A stretch of 64,000 nucleotides of DNA from Bact-08 sp964533215 (lineage in GTDB: Bacteria > Bacteroidota > Bacteroidia > Bacteroidales > UBA932): assembly GCA_964533215.1 (NCBI GenBank), contig CAZHLJ010000001.1, positions 806,001 through 870,000 on the forward strand, written 5' to 3'. Position numbers and translations under genes: made by a program. Shown here piece after piece: positions 33,937-42,778 of the stretch; the stretch's first letter is position 1, and each line of letters begins with the position of its first letter. Under the pieces are notes generated by a model, which saw nothing but the letters and a program-made list of their open reading frames with translations, searched no databases and had not been told where the DNA came from.

Positions 33937-36624
33937 TCAGCTATTTTGACTTACCTTGGACGGATTTTTAATTAATTGGTCAACTTTTATAAGTTCATCA
34001 AGAATCTCCATAACAATTGTTCCATCAAAATCATCTCTATCAGCTTCCTCGTGTGTTCCTTTATTAAGGTAATTCCAAATAACAGCATTATTTTTTTCTA
34101 ATTCCAAAACCCATTCAAGAAACGGAATGTAAACTTTAAATTTGGGTTCTTCTAATTTTGTAAATTTCTTTTTTAACGATTCTATTAGAGTTTTGAGTTC
34201 TGGTTTAGCTTTTGGATTGCGAAGAGTGACAGAAAGGGATGAATCATAAAGAGGATTATTACACAATCTTTTCCAAAGTGAATCACCAATATTTTCAAGC
34301 GCTTTTCTACAGCGCTCCAAAGTATCTTTTTTATTACCCTTTCTGTAAAATTCCGCAGCTTGTACCAAATAATTAAATGCTTCATTTTCTAAAACATCAA
34401 TTTTACGATTCTCGGGTTTTAATAATGTTATTAGCTTTACTTGGTCTTTGTATTGTTCCTTTGTGAAAAATTTATTTTCAATTTCCCGGATATATTCTTC
34501 TGAATGGGATGTTATAATAATTTGCTTATCTTTTAACTTATCATTTTCCAACAACAATTTGCTGATTTGCCCCCTGTGGTCATCGTCAATAGCATTAACA
34601 ACATCATCAAAAATGATAAAAGGTAATTTTTGATGAACAACTTTTGCCAATAAAATGGAAAGACCTAAACAGCGAGTGTGACCTTCGCTTAAAATGTGCA
34701 TTGCATCAAATGCCTGCTCTGGTTTATCCTGAAACCAAATATTTATTCTTGCACCAGCTTTTGAGGGTAATTCAATTTTATCGATTAATTCAAATTTTGA
34801 ATCTTCGCAATTTATTGAATTATAAAACTCTTTTGTCAACGTGTTTAAATTTGCTACAAGTGAAACAGGTAATAGATTTTTATATGAATTTAATCTACTC
34901 AAAAATGCATTGTATGCCTCAATATATTTTTTATTTTCTTCGATTAATATTTTTTCAGTTTCAACACTTTGAATTAAGGCTTTATTTGCTGTATCAAAAT
35001 CAGCGATAGCTTTGTTACCATCAGCAATTGCAGTATTGTGATTCTTTTCAAGGGTTTTAATATTATCAATACTTTCCTTTATCTTTTTTAGTTTAATCTT
35101 TTCGTCTTTCAACAAAGTTATTGAGGCTGTATGTTTTTCAACTTTTTCATTGCTGAATTTAAAATCTGCATCTAATAGAATTAAATTAGCTTTCTGTTCA
35201 ATTATACTTTTTAAACTTGCTTCTACATTATGCAAATATTCTTCATTTTTTAATATATCGTATTTTTGTAATGAAAGTGATTTCTGAAAAGTTATCGAAA
35301 TTTCTTTTGCAAAATCAACAGCATCTTTTAAGCGTTTTTCAAATAACAAAACAAAGCCAGATATTAATTCTATAACAGTTTCCCAAGATTGGGCTCTTTC
35401 ACTTTCAATTAATGCGATTTCCTCCAATTCTTTTAATTTGGCTTTTGCATTATCATAAGGATTTATTTTTGTTTCTGTAATTAGTGTTTCGCAAACAGGG
35501 CATTTGTCGGTAATAGTTAATTCAAACTCTTTAACTGCTTCAAATATTTTCCTGAAATTTATTTTATCTTTTTCGTTATTGTACTTTTCATTCTTATCTT
35601 TGAATAATTTTATGGCTTTCTCGATGCTTTCAATTTCTATTAGTATTTCTTCCGTATCTTTATAATCATACTTTTTAGGCACTGGCTTTTGTAATTCTTC
35701 ATCAATTAGGTCAATGCGGCTTTTGACTTTAGTTTCAACATTTCCATTGACATATAAATCTAATTCTTCAAAGGTTTTCCCAAGTTTGCTATCCTCGATG
35801 ATTTTAGTCTTATCTGCTTTTAAATCCTCAATTTTTGCTTTTGACGATTCAATATTTTTCTTATGAAATTCTATATCTGCTTTCTTTTTATCAAGTTCTT
35901 TTTGTTTTTCTGCTTCAATTGGAATCTTCCCCGAAATGTTTTTTGTAAATTCATTTATAAAGGAGTAGAACTCATCTAAACCGAATAAACTAGCCAAAAG
36001 CTGAGTTTGTAATGATTCTGTTTTTGAGGAGTAACGAGCAAAATCAATAATTCTGTTTTTTTCAATAAAGCAGAAATAGTATAAATCAGGATTCGGAACG
36101 ATTTCAACAATGGAGCCCTCAATTGAAAGCCCTTTTAATACCGGTGTAATAAACCTTCCATTATCAACATTTGTGATATAAGCTACCTTGTCCATTCTTT
36201 TTGCACCAGCTTCGCTCAAATAATTCAATAAAGAATATTCCAACGCTTCACAAAAACTTGTCTTACCGCTGCCATTAGGCCCATAAACCAATATTTTTGA
36301 AAAATCAAAATTGAAAATTCTCTTTTCTGAAAATCCTCTAAAGCTTTCTATTTCCAGTGATTTAAGGTTTGTAATAGCTAATTGTTCATTTAACTCGTTT
36401 TCTTCTGAAATTGCTAGTACATCGCTAACAGTTCCCCTATTTTGATTTATCAAATCATAAATATGCGATGCTCTATAACCTTGTGCAGTACCAAGTTCAG
36501 CAACACTATCAAAATTGTTGTTGATGAGATTTATTAATTTTTTCTCATAAGATGTCAATTCCTCTGATTGTTGAGCCTTAATAAAGCCTTCAAATTGTTT
36601 TTTGATTTTATTATATGCTGACAT
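33937..36624 (-). CDS. SMC/Rad50-like zinc-hook ATPase with HEPN-like C-terminal tail
   Basis: An 895-residue ABC-type ATPase. Walker A GPNGSGKT is at about residue 115-122, two coiled coils (about 235-365 and 390-580) flank a CPVC zinc hook (about 375-378), and the ABC signature LSEGHTR (about 645), Walker B IIFDDVVNAID (about 670) and H-loop TSHSEEY (about 705) follow. The last 145 residues are an added helical domain with R-x3-E (RKALE, about 773-777) and N...H (NYLNKGTH, about 851-858), comparable to the Arg-Glu-His set of HEPN/anticodon nucleases such as PrrC and RloC. This makes it an RloC- or Lamassu-like candidate. The region before residue 65 is not recognised. It starts the minus-strand pair. 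Confidence 0.78.
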   Translation of the reverse strand: MSAYNKIKKQFEGFIKAQQSEELTSYEKKLINLINNNFDSVAELGTAQGYRASHIYDLINQNRGTVSDVLAISEENELNEQLAITNLKSLEIESFRGFSEKRIFNFDFSKILVYGPNGSGKTSFCEALEYSLLNYLSEAGAKRMDKVAYITNVDNGRFITPVLKGLSIEGSIVEIVPNPDLYYFCFIEKNRIIDFARYSSKTESLQTQLLASLFGLDEFYSFINEFTKNISGKIPIEAEKQKELDKKKADIEFHKKNIESSKAKIEDLKADKTKIIEDSKLGKTFEELDLYVNGNVETKVKSRIDLIDEELQKPVPKKYDYKDTEEILIEIESIEKAIKLFKDKNEKYNNEKDKINFRKIFEAVKEFELTITDKCPVCETLITETKINPYDNAKAKLKELEEIALIESERAQSWETVIELISGFVLLFEKRLKDAVDFAKEISITFQKSLSLQKYDILKNEEYLHNVEASLKSIIEQKANLILLDADFKFSNEKVEKHTASITLLKDEKIKLKKIKESIDNIKTLEKNHNTAIADGNKAIADFDTANKALIQSVETEKILIEENKKYIEAYNAFLSRLNSYKNLLPVSLVANLNTLTKEFYNSINCEDSKFELIDKIELPSKAGARINIWFQDKPEQAFDAMHILSEGHTRCLGLSILLAKVVHQKLPFIIFDDVVNAIDDDHRGQISKLLLENDKLKDKQIIITSHSEEYIREIENKFFTKEQYKDQVKLITLLKPENRKIDVLENEAFNYLVQAAEFYRKGNKKDTLERCRKALENIGDSLWKRLCNNPLYDSSLSVTLRNPKAKPELKTLIESLKKKFTKLEEPKFKVYIPFLEWVLELEKNNAVIWNYLNKGTHEEADRDDFDGTIVMEILDELIKVDQLIKNPSKVSQNS

Positions 36625-37011
36625 AAGAAAATATTTATATAACTTGATTTCGGCAGATTTTAACCTCTGCTGCCATATTTATTTTTTCTTCGTTCTCCGT
36701 ATACTGTTTTGATTCAGATTTCCAGAATTTTATTATTTCACCCTTACAACTAAAAAATCTGTGAACTGTGGCAAAAAATGGCTCTTTTGATTTTGACGAA
36801 GCGTTGGCATTGTGTGTCAGGGCAAAAGAAAATGTGCCATTTGTGGGCTGGCAGTAGAATTTCAAAATTTTTGTGCGATGGGTTAAAAAATTAAAATACA
36901 TTCGAGTCGGCAATGAGTGTCGGGTTATTTGCCTGTCATTTTCGTTTTTCATACCAAGTTTAATATTCCATATTATTGTCAATTTGCTGTGTTGTTGTCT
37001 CTTCTCCGCTT

Positions 37012-37026
37012 GTGCATAACGGACGG
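37012..37026 (-). repeat. Right copy of the 15-bp inverted repeat
   Basis: GTGCATAACGGACGG on the plus strand. It is inverted relative to 31184-31198 with one mismatch, 5.8 kb apart, bracketing both defence-like genes. Confidence 0.55.
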
Positions 37027-37522
37027 GGGTACGGGGCTGCCACCCTATTCTTATAAACCACTTGTCCCCGGGTGGCTGAACTGTACCTTGTGTTATGGGT
37101 GCGGTTGCTTTCATAATGTTATTCTCGTCTATTATCTCTTTACTGATTGGATGCATAATGTCTACTCTCCAACTTGATTCTTCCCTCAATCTGCCTCTTT
37201 ATTCTTCGCCGTTATTCTCTGTCTTGTTTACTATTGGCACAGTCTGCAAACAAATAACTAATTGTATCTTAACCAACTAATTCCTTCGCAACTGACCCAT
37301 AACTTGGTTATATGTGTAGCTTTGTTGCTTATGTAGTGTCACTTCAGGAGTCCTGGTTTACCTTTTGGTGTATAGTTGTTTTCGGAAGGTTTACTGAGCA
37401 TAACTACATCTCGGGCAATGCTACGTAAAATTATGATTTTTAATTATTTTACCCAAATATTTGTAAGGAAATTATCAAAAGTGCGGCAACCTCCGCGACA
37501 CCCTTTCTGGATGATCTTTCAG

Positions 37523-37745
37523 TTTTTGCATAAAAATTGACAGTGCAACAGCCGCAGTGGCATTGCAAATGAGCATTTGGGCACCCACTCAAGGAGCGAG
37601 CGTTAAAAAAACAACCGGCGCCTGTCTCCAAATCTATACCAGCATAATCAAGAAGGCGCATTTGTTTTTTAGCGAGAGACTGTTTAGTGGGTAAATGCGG
37701 TTGCATGCCAGCCAGACTGTTGCACGACAAGACAAAATGCAAAAA
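37523..37745. repeat. Large imperfect palindrome (about 220 bp)
   Basis: The left arm begins TTTTTGCAT, then GTGCAACAG, GGCAT, GCATTT and CCCACT, ending near GGCGCC. The right arm read in reverse complement shows the same series in the same order (TTTTTGCAT, GTGCAACAG, GGCAT, GCATTT, CCCACT, CTCGCTAAAAAA, GCGCC). Arms are about 95-100 bases and partly diverged, with a loop of about 25 bases near 37632. It could be a miniature inverted-repeat element or a recombination site. Confidence 0.6.
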
Positions 37746-37770
37746 TTCCAGCACAAAAAGCCCCAAAACG

Positions 37771-37800
37771 AAAAAAGAGTCACACTTTTTAGTGTAACTC
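37771..37800 (-). terminator. Rho-independent terminator of tRNA-Asn
   Basis: On the minus strand GAGTTACACT, four A, AGTGTGACTC (one mismatch) is followed by six T, 13 bases past the tRNA 3' end. Confidence 0.75.
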
Positions 37801-37813
37801 CTTCATTTTGAAG

Positions 37814-37887
37814 CTCCTCGTCTAGGACTTGAACCTAGGACCCCCTGATTAACAGTCAGGTGCTCTAACCAACTGAGCTAACGAGGA
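37814..37887 (-). tRNA. tRNA-Asn (GTT)
   Basis: A 74-base cloverleaf: acceptor TCCTCGT/ACGAGGA, D-arm GCTCAGTTGGTTAGAGC, anticodon stem CTGAC/GTCAG type around TGTTAAT giving anticodon GTT, and T-arm GGTTCAAGTCC. Discriminator base is G and no CCA is encoded. The 3' end faces the AT-rich accessory region, a common integration target, though no integrase is seen. Confidence 0.95.
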
Positions 37888-37933
37888 ATTTTTATTTCCA
37901 GTGCCGGGAGTGGTATTTCCCGTATTGGGAGTG

Positions 37934-37941
37934 CAAATGTA
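37934..37941 (-). promoter_or_regulatory. -7 element TACATTTG of tRNA-Asn
   Basis: TACATTTG on the minus strand, about 47 bases upstream of the tRNA, with a TTTG about 20 bases further upstream (37962-37965). Confidence 0.5.
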
Positions 37942-37983
37942 AAAGGAAATTTGTAAAACTGCAAATCTTTTCAATAGATTTTT

Positions 37984-37991
37984 TAACTTTG
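37984..37991 (+). promoter_or_regulatory. -7 element TAACTTTG
   Basis: Matches TAnnTTTG, 22 bases before the ATG of the HU-CCDC81 gene; it diverges from the tRNA promoter. Confidence 0.55.
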
Positions 37992-38013
37992 TACTTACAA
38001 CTTTCGTTTAACT

Positions 38014-38694
38014 ATGAATTTAAAAACTCTCTCAAGGCTTCTAAAAGAACTACTTCTCACCAATGACAGAGTATCTCTTCCCGGTATGGGAAGTTTTATT
38101 GCAGAGCTGGCACCATCCGTTTTTTCGGACAGAGCCATGGTCATTCACCCACCATTCAGGAGAATACTGTTCCGCACAAGCGAAATATGGAACGACGGAT
38201 TGCTTGAAGACCTCTTCGCAAGAGAGATGCTGCTGGATATAGACGTAGCCAAAGAGAAGATACAGGAGTTCCTGAAAGATTTCAAGGCAGAGCTCAATTC
38301 AAAGAAAAGCATAGTCATCCCGGATTTAGGAACAATGAGGGCAACAGACCAGAAAGACTACTTTTTTGTAGCCTCCAAAGACCTGTTCATATACCCCGAT
38401 GCGTACGGACTGGAACCAATAAACATCAAGGTACTCTCCAAACCGGGAACAGTAGAGCAACTCGGCTACAAAGAGAGCAACAGAAGATATAAACATGTAG
38501 AAAGCGCACCAAAGGAGAAGAAAGAGAGAAAGCCATTAAGCACAGGCGCAAAAAAAACGATAGCCTATATTGCAGTATTTTTAGTACTGATAGCTATCGT
38601 TACTCTTATGGTTATCTTTAAAGACGAAATAAAGCCCGTATGGGAGTGGATTCTTTACAGCAAAGAGGAGCGAGAGCTACTCAAGCTCCTCTAG
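38014..38694 (+). CDS. HU-CCDC81-domain membrane protein
   Basis: A 226-residue protein. Two HU-like CCDC81 domains fill the first 145 residues (LPGMGSFIAELAPSVFSD; IPDLGTMRATDQKDYFFVA), then comes a basic linker and one membrane helix (TIAYIAVFLVLIAIVTLMVI), leaving a short C-terminal tail. Bacteroidota relatives usually end in a SPOR peptidoglycan-binding domain, which this one lacks. The combination suggests a membrane-linked structural or DNA-tethering role; experimental data for the family are lacking. It converges on metG with 15 bases between stops. Confidence 0.75.
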   Translation: MNLKTLSRLLKELLLTNDRVSLPGMGSFIAELAPSVFSDRAMVIHPPFRRILFRTSEIWNDGLLEDLFAREMLLDIDVAKEKIQEFLKDFKAELNSKKSIVIPDLGTMRATDQKDYFFVASKDLFIYPDAYGLEPINIKVLSKPGTVEQLGYKESNRRYKHVESAPKEKKERKPLSTGAKKTIAYIAVFLVLIAIVTLMVIFKDEIKPVWEWILYSKEERELLKLL

Positions 38695-38709
38695 CCGCAA
38701 AACCTCTAT

Positions 38710-40776
38710 TTATCCAATTGAAGCCCCGTTTATGAGCCTCTCTTCAGGAGAGACTATCCTCATCTTGCCATTCTCCTCTTTTGCCATCAGGATCATCCCC
38801 TTTGATTCAATCCCCTTTATGGTCCTGGGAGCAAGATTGGCAAGTATGCAGATCTGTTTCCCAACCATAACCTCAGGAGTATAATATTCAGCAATCCCGG
38901 ATACAATGACGCGAGTATCAATACCGGTGTCTATGGTAAGCTTGAGCAATTTATCCGTTTTAGGCACACGCTCGGCCTCAAGTACTGTGGCAGTGCGTAT
39001 ATCCATCTTCATGAAATCATCGAATGTGCACAAATCCTTCTGTGGAGCAACCTCTGCCTTCTCTTCCGGTTTTGCTGTCAATGCCGCAGCCTCGTTGTTG
39101 GAACGGGTTGCCTCAAGTTTTGCAATCTGTGCATCAACGGCAGAATCCTCAATCTTGTCAAAAAGAAGTTTTGCCTCATGAATTATATGACCTGGTTGCA
39201 GAATAACATCTGAACCAAAATCTTCCCAACGTCTGTTCTTCATATTTAGCATGTAGGATAGCTTCTGTGTTGTGTGAGGAAGGAAAGGCTCAAAGGCGAT
39301 GGCAAGGTTGGCGCAGATCTGTAATGAAACATTCATTATGGTTGCAACCCTCTCCATATCTGTCTTTGCAATTTTCCAAGGCTCAGTCTCAGTAAGGTAC
39401 TTATTTCCTAATCTAGCCAGGTTCATAGCCTCCTTCAGTGCTTCGCGGAAACGGTAGTTCTCAAGGCTCTCCTCAATAGCAGCCTTGATGGAAGGGATCT
39501 GACTTAGAGTCTCCTCGTCAATCGGTTCGCTTTTGATGATTGCAGGGACCTCTCCGGCAAAATACTTATGAGTAAGCACAACAGCACGGTTTACAAAATT
39601 ACCGAATATGGCAACCAGTTCGCTGTTGTTCCTTGTCTGAAAATCCTTCCAGGTGAAGTCGTTGTCCTTGGTCTCCGGTGCATTTGCACAAAGTACATAC
39701 CTCAGTACATCTTCCTGTCCCGGAAAATCCTCCAGGTATTCGTGTAGCCATACAGCCCAGTTGCGCGAAGTAGATATCTTGTTGCCCTCAAGGTTGAGGA
39801 ACTCATTTGCAGGAACATTCTCAGGCAAGATGAATCCGTCACCATATGCCTTGAGCATTGCAGGGAAAACTATGCAGTGGAACACAATGTTGTCTTTTCC
39901 AATGAAGTGAACCATCTTGGTATCTTCGCTCTTCCACCATTTTTCCCAGTCGTCTGGAAGTAGCTCTATTGTGTTTGATATATATCCGATAGGGGCGTCG
40001 AACCATACGTAGAGAACCTTTCCCTCTGCACCGGCAACAGGAACAGGTACTCCCCAGTCAAGGTCGCGGCTGACTGCTCTTGGCTGTAAACCACCATCCA
40101 GCCATGATTTACATTGTCCGTAAACATTGCTTTTCCACTCTTTGTGACCTTTCAGTATCCACTCCTTGAGCCACTCTTCGTACTGATCCAGAGGGAGGTA
40201 CCAGTGAGAGGTCTTGCGCATTACAGGGGCGTTGCCGCTCAATGCGGAACGAGGGTTGATCAGCTCGGTAGGGCTGAGTGTGCTTCCACATTTCTCGCAT
40301 TGGTCGCCATAGGCATTCTCTGCTCCACATTTTGGGCAAGTACCTACGATATAACGGTCTGCAAGAAATTGCCTGGCCTCTTCGTCGTAGTACTGCTCGC
40401 TCTCTTTTTCGACAAACTTACCTTCCAGGTATAGTTTCCTGAAGAAGTCAGATGCCGTTTTATGATGGGTCTTTGAGCTTGTGCGGGAGTAGATGTCGAA
40501 ACTTATTCCAAGACGCTCGAAAGAGTCTTTGATTATCATATGATACTTGTCCACAATCTCCTGCGGAGTGAGACCCTGCTGTTTTGCCTTTATTGTGATA
40601 GGTACGCCGTGTTCGTCAGAACCACAGATGAACTTGACATCCCGGCCGCGCATTCGAAGATACCTCACGTAGATATCTGCAGGTATGTAAACACCCGCTA
40701 GGTGGCCAATATGTACAGCCCCATTGGCATAAGGAAGGGCAGCTGTAACCAGATGTCTTTTGTAGTTCTTTTCCAT
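38710..40776 (-). CDS. metG: Methionyl-tRNA synthetase
   Basis: Charges tRNA-Met with methionine, 688 residues. HIGH motif in YANGAVHIGHLAGVY (about 15-29), zinc-binding CPKC...CEKC (about 148-163), KMSKS-type KISTS (about 340), anticodon domain, and a C-terminal tRNA-binding EMAP-like domain (DIRTATVLEAERVPKTDKLL, about 590-685), which makes it the dimeric long form. It starts downstream of dnaG on the same strand, 36 bases away, with its own promoter element overlapping the gap. Confidence 0.98.
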   Translation of the reverse strand: MEKNYKRHLVTAALPYANGAVHIGHLAGVYIPADIYVRYLRMRGRDVKFICGSDEHGVPITIKAKQQGLTPQEIVDKYHMIIKDSFERLGISFDIYSRTSSKTHHKTASDFFRKLYLEGKFVEKESEQYYDEEARQFLADRYIVGTCPKCGAENAYGDQCEKCGSTLSPTELINPRSALSGNAPVMRKTSHWYLPLDQYEEWLKEWILKGHKEWKSNVYGQCKSWLDGGLQPRAVSRDLDWGVPVPVAGAEGKVLYVWFDAPIGYISNTIELLPDDWEKWWKSEDTKMVHFIGKDNIVFHCIVFPAMLKAYGDGFILPENVPANEFLNLEGNKISTSRNWAVWLHEYLEDFPGQEDVLRYVLCANAPETKDNDFTWKDFQTRNNSELVAIFGNFVNRAVVLTHKYFAGEVPAIIKSEPIDEETLSQIPSIKAAIEESLENYRFREALKEAMNLARLGNKYLTETEPWKIAKTDMERVATIMNVSLQICANLAIAFEPFLPHTTQKLSYMLNMKNRRWEDFGSDVILQPGHIIHEAKLLFDKIEDSAVDAQIAKLEATRSNNEAAALTAKPEEKAEVAPQKDLCTFDDFMKMDIRTATVLEAERVPKTDKLLKLTIDTGIDTRVIVSGIAEYYTPEVMVGKQICILANLAPRTIKGIESKGMILMAKEENGKMRIVSPEERLINGASIG

Positions 40777-40795
40777 TTTGAGAATAATTAGACCG

Positions 40796-40803
40796 CAAAG
40801 ATA
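40796..40803 (-). promoter_or_regulatory. -7 element TATCTTTG of metG
   Basis: On the minus strand TATCTTTG lies 19 bases before the metG start; a TTG sits about 18 bases further upstream, inside the end of dnaG. Confidence 0.5.
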
Positions 40804-40812
40804 AGAAAAATG

Positions 40813-42771
40813 TCAAATCGTCAACCTGTTTAGCTCTTTGGCAAACGAGTTGCGTATATGCATCAGTATCTGAAGTTGTTTTAAGATACTGTTTTGCAGT
40901 TCTTCATCTTTCTCTTCCTGCGCCTTGACCAACTTATTGCATAGGTCCTGATATGCTATTGATGTGATTTTGGCCTTGTAAAGTAAAATTGATTTTGGAA
41001 CAATGGTGGAGAGCACGTTCTCTTCCGGAATCACAGACTTTATGAATGTCTTTATGGTAAGGCTGTGTTCCTGATGAAGCAGACCCAGCACCACCTGTAC
41101 AAACTCCTGATTCCTGTGGTTAAGGAAATGTTTCTGGATATCCTCCTGACCCAGCTCACGGATCTGGAAATATTCGTCGAAGATGTTTTTGTATACCAGG
41201 TTCTGAAGCTCAAGATCGTCATTCTGAAGCTCGGTAAGAATAAACTGAGATACCTTTATTGTGGTGTCTTCACCCTCATCCTTGCCGAAAAGTGGATATT
41301 CGCCAAATTTTATAAGGTAATATAGGAGCTCCTTCTCGGCGGCTTCGCAGAATGTGTCCTTTACAAAGTCCGGAACTCTCTCTCCGGTTTCAAGTGGTGG
41401 AAAATATTTAGGCAGTCCCGGTTCGGGGTCTATGGTGGAATCTGATGAGTATGCGCCGTATTGCCTCTTCTTACGCAGTTTCTTCACCTCCTGTGCAAGG
41501 ATGCTTTCGTCTATCTTGAGCCTTTGGCTGCAATCTTCGATATATACAGTCCTGCTTATTGCGTCAGGAATTACAGCAATGCTTGCCACTACCTCCGATA
41601 TAAGCTGAGCTCTCTTGATAGGGTCCTTTCGCGTCTCCTCTGCCAGCAACTGGGTCTTGAATGCAATGAAATCTTCCTCTGCATTCTGCAGGAAATCCTT
41701 AAGCTCCTCTGTAGTGTGCTTTCTGGCGAAAGAGTCCGGGTCTTCGCCATCAGGGAAGAGAGCAACTTTCACCTGCAGACCTTCTTCCAGTAGCATGTCT
41801 ATGCCCCTTATGGATGCCTTTATCCCGGCTGCATCTCCATCGTACAGAACTGTAACCTGCGGGGCAAAACGCTTGATAAGCCTTATCTGGTCTATTGTCA
41901 GAGATGTGCCGCTGGATGCAACCACATTCTCCACACCAGCCTGATGAAGCGATATTACATCGGTATATCCCTCGACTAGGTAGCATTTCTGGAGTTTGGA
42001 AATTGCAGACTTGGCAAAGAATATTCCGTAAAGGGAGCGGCTCTTTACATAGATCTCACTTTCGGGAGAGTTTATGTACTTTGCAATATTCTTGTCTGTG
42101 CGCAGGGTTCTTCCTCCAAAAGCAATCACACGCCCGGAAATGGAGTGGATAGGAAACATGACCCTGTCGTAGAATCTGTCTGCCAACTCTCCGGTTCCCT
42201 CTCTCTCAATTCCGAGACCGGTTGCCACAATGAACTCCTTTTTATAGCCGGCTCTCAGTGCTGCGGCACACATACCGTCCCTTCCGTCGGGAGACCAACC
42301 CAGCATGAATTTGCGGATGGTCTCTTCCGTGAACCCTCTCTCCTTGAAATAGCTTATGCCTATTGCCTGCCCCTTCTGTGAATTCCAAAGGGCATTGGTA
42401 TAGAACTCCTGTGCAAACTGGGAGACTATCATAAGGCTTTCGCCCTTCAGTCGGTTCTCGACCTCCTGAGCGCTCTCCTCTCTGTCGGCAACCTCTATGT
42501 CGTACTTCTTGCCCAGGAATCTGAGAGCTTCCACGTATGAGAGCTGCTCATGTTCCATTACGAAGTTTACTACGTTGCCGGCTTTGCCGCATCCAAAGCA
42601 TTTGTAGATGCCACGGGTGGGGGAGACGGAGAACGATGGTGTCTTCTCATTATGAAAAGGGCAGCAAGCTATGTAGTTTGCCCCCCTTCTCTTAAGTGTC
42701 ACAAAATCGCTGATGACATCAACAATCTGTGCTGCATCAAGAATTTTGTCTATTGTGGTTTTACTAATCAT
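40813..42771 (-). CDS. dnaG: DNA primase
   Basis: Makes RNA primers for replication, 652 residues. N-terminal CHC2 zinc finger (CPFHNEKTPSF...CFGCGKAGN, about 36-65), a TOPRIM-type catalytic core (VEGYTDVISLHQAGVEN, LYDGDAAGIKA, about 265-320), and a C-terminal helicase-binding region (about 480-652) ending in HIRNSFAKELNRL. It lies between trpS and metG on the minus strand, only a few bases from trpS, so transcription from upstream genes is likely. Confidence 0.97.
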   Translation of the reverse strand: MISKTTIDKILDAAQIVDVISDFVTLKRRGANYIACCPFHNEKTPSFSVSPTRGIYKCFGCGKAGNVVNFVMEHEQLSYVEALRFLGKKYDIEVADREESAQEVENRLKGESLMIVSQFAQEFYTNALWNSQKGQAIGISYFKERGFTEETIRKFMLGWSPDGRDGMCAAALRAGYKKEFIVATGLGIEREGTGELADRFYDRVMFPIHSISGRVIAFGGRTLRTDKNIAKYINSPESEIYVKSRSLYGIFFAKSAISKLQKCYLVEGYTDVISLHQAGVENVVASSGTSLTIDQIRLIKRFAPQVTVLYDGDAAGIKASIRGIDMLLEEGLQVKVALFPDGEDPDSFARKHTTEELKDFLQNAEEDFIAFKTQLLAEETRKDPIKRAQLISEVVASIAVIPDAISRTVYIEDCSQRLKIDESILAQEVKKLRKKRQYGAYSSDSTIDPEPGLPKYFPPLETGERVPDFVKDTFCEAAEKELLYYLIKFGEYPLFGKDEGEDTTIKVSQFILTELQNDDLELQNLVYKNIFDEYFQIRELGQEDIQKHFLNHRNQEFVQVVLGLLHQEHSLTIKTFIKSVIPEENVLSTIVPKSILLYKAKITSIAYQDLCNKLVKAQEEKDEELQNSILKQLQILMHIRNSFAKELNRLTI

Positions 42772-42778
42772 TCATAAA

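Larger units (their letters stand above)
36625..37813. other. Gene-free stretch of about 1.2 kb between defence unit and tRNA
   Basis: Two longish open frames here (minus strand, near 36635-37189 and 37449-37766) have no domain, odd composition and no start signals, and they overlap repeats, so I do not call them. The stretch contains the right copy of the 15-bp inverted repeat, a palindrome of about 220 bp and short TTATAT/GCATAAC motifs near 37304 and 37398. It may hold the remains of earlier insertions. Confidence 0.5.

Noticed and set aside
36635..37189. Long minus-strand open frame of 184 codons in the gap before tRNA-Asn
   Set aside because: No domain, no likely start signal, basic and low-complexity composition, and it overlaps a flanking repeat; it looks like chance.
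37449..37766. Minus-strand open frame of 105 codons
   Set aside because: It lies across the large palindrome, so its coding-like length is a by-product of the repeat.
26831..37887. CRISPR array in the accessory island
   Set aside because: No set of regularly spaced identical repeats was seen; only single palindromes and one inverted pair.
37814..37887. Integration site with integrase at tRNA-Asn
   Set aside because: I found no integrase gene and no second copy of the tRNA 3' end in the window, so the idea remains unproven and is listed only as a hypothesis.
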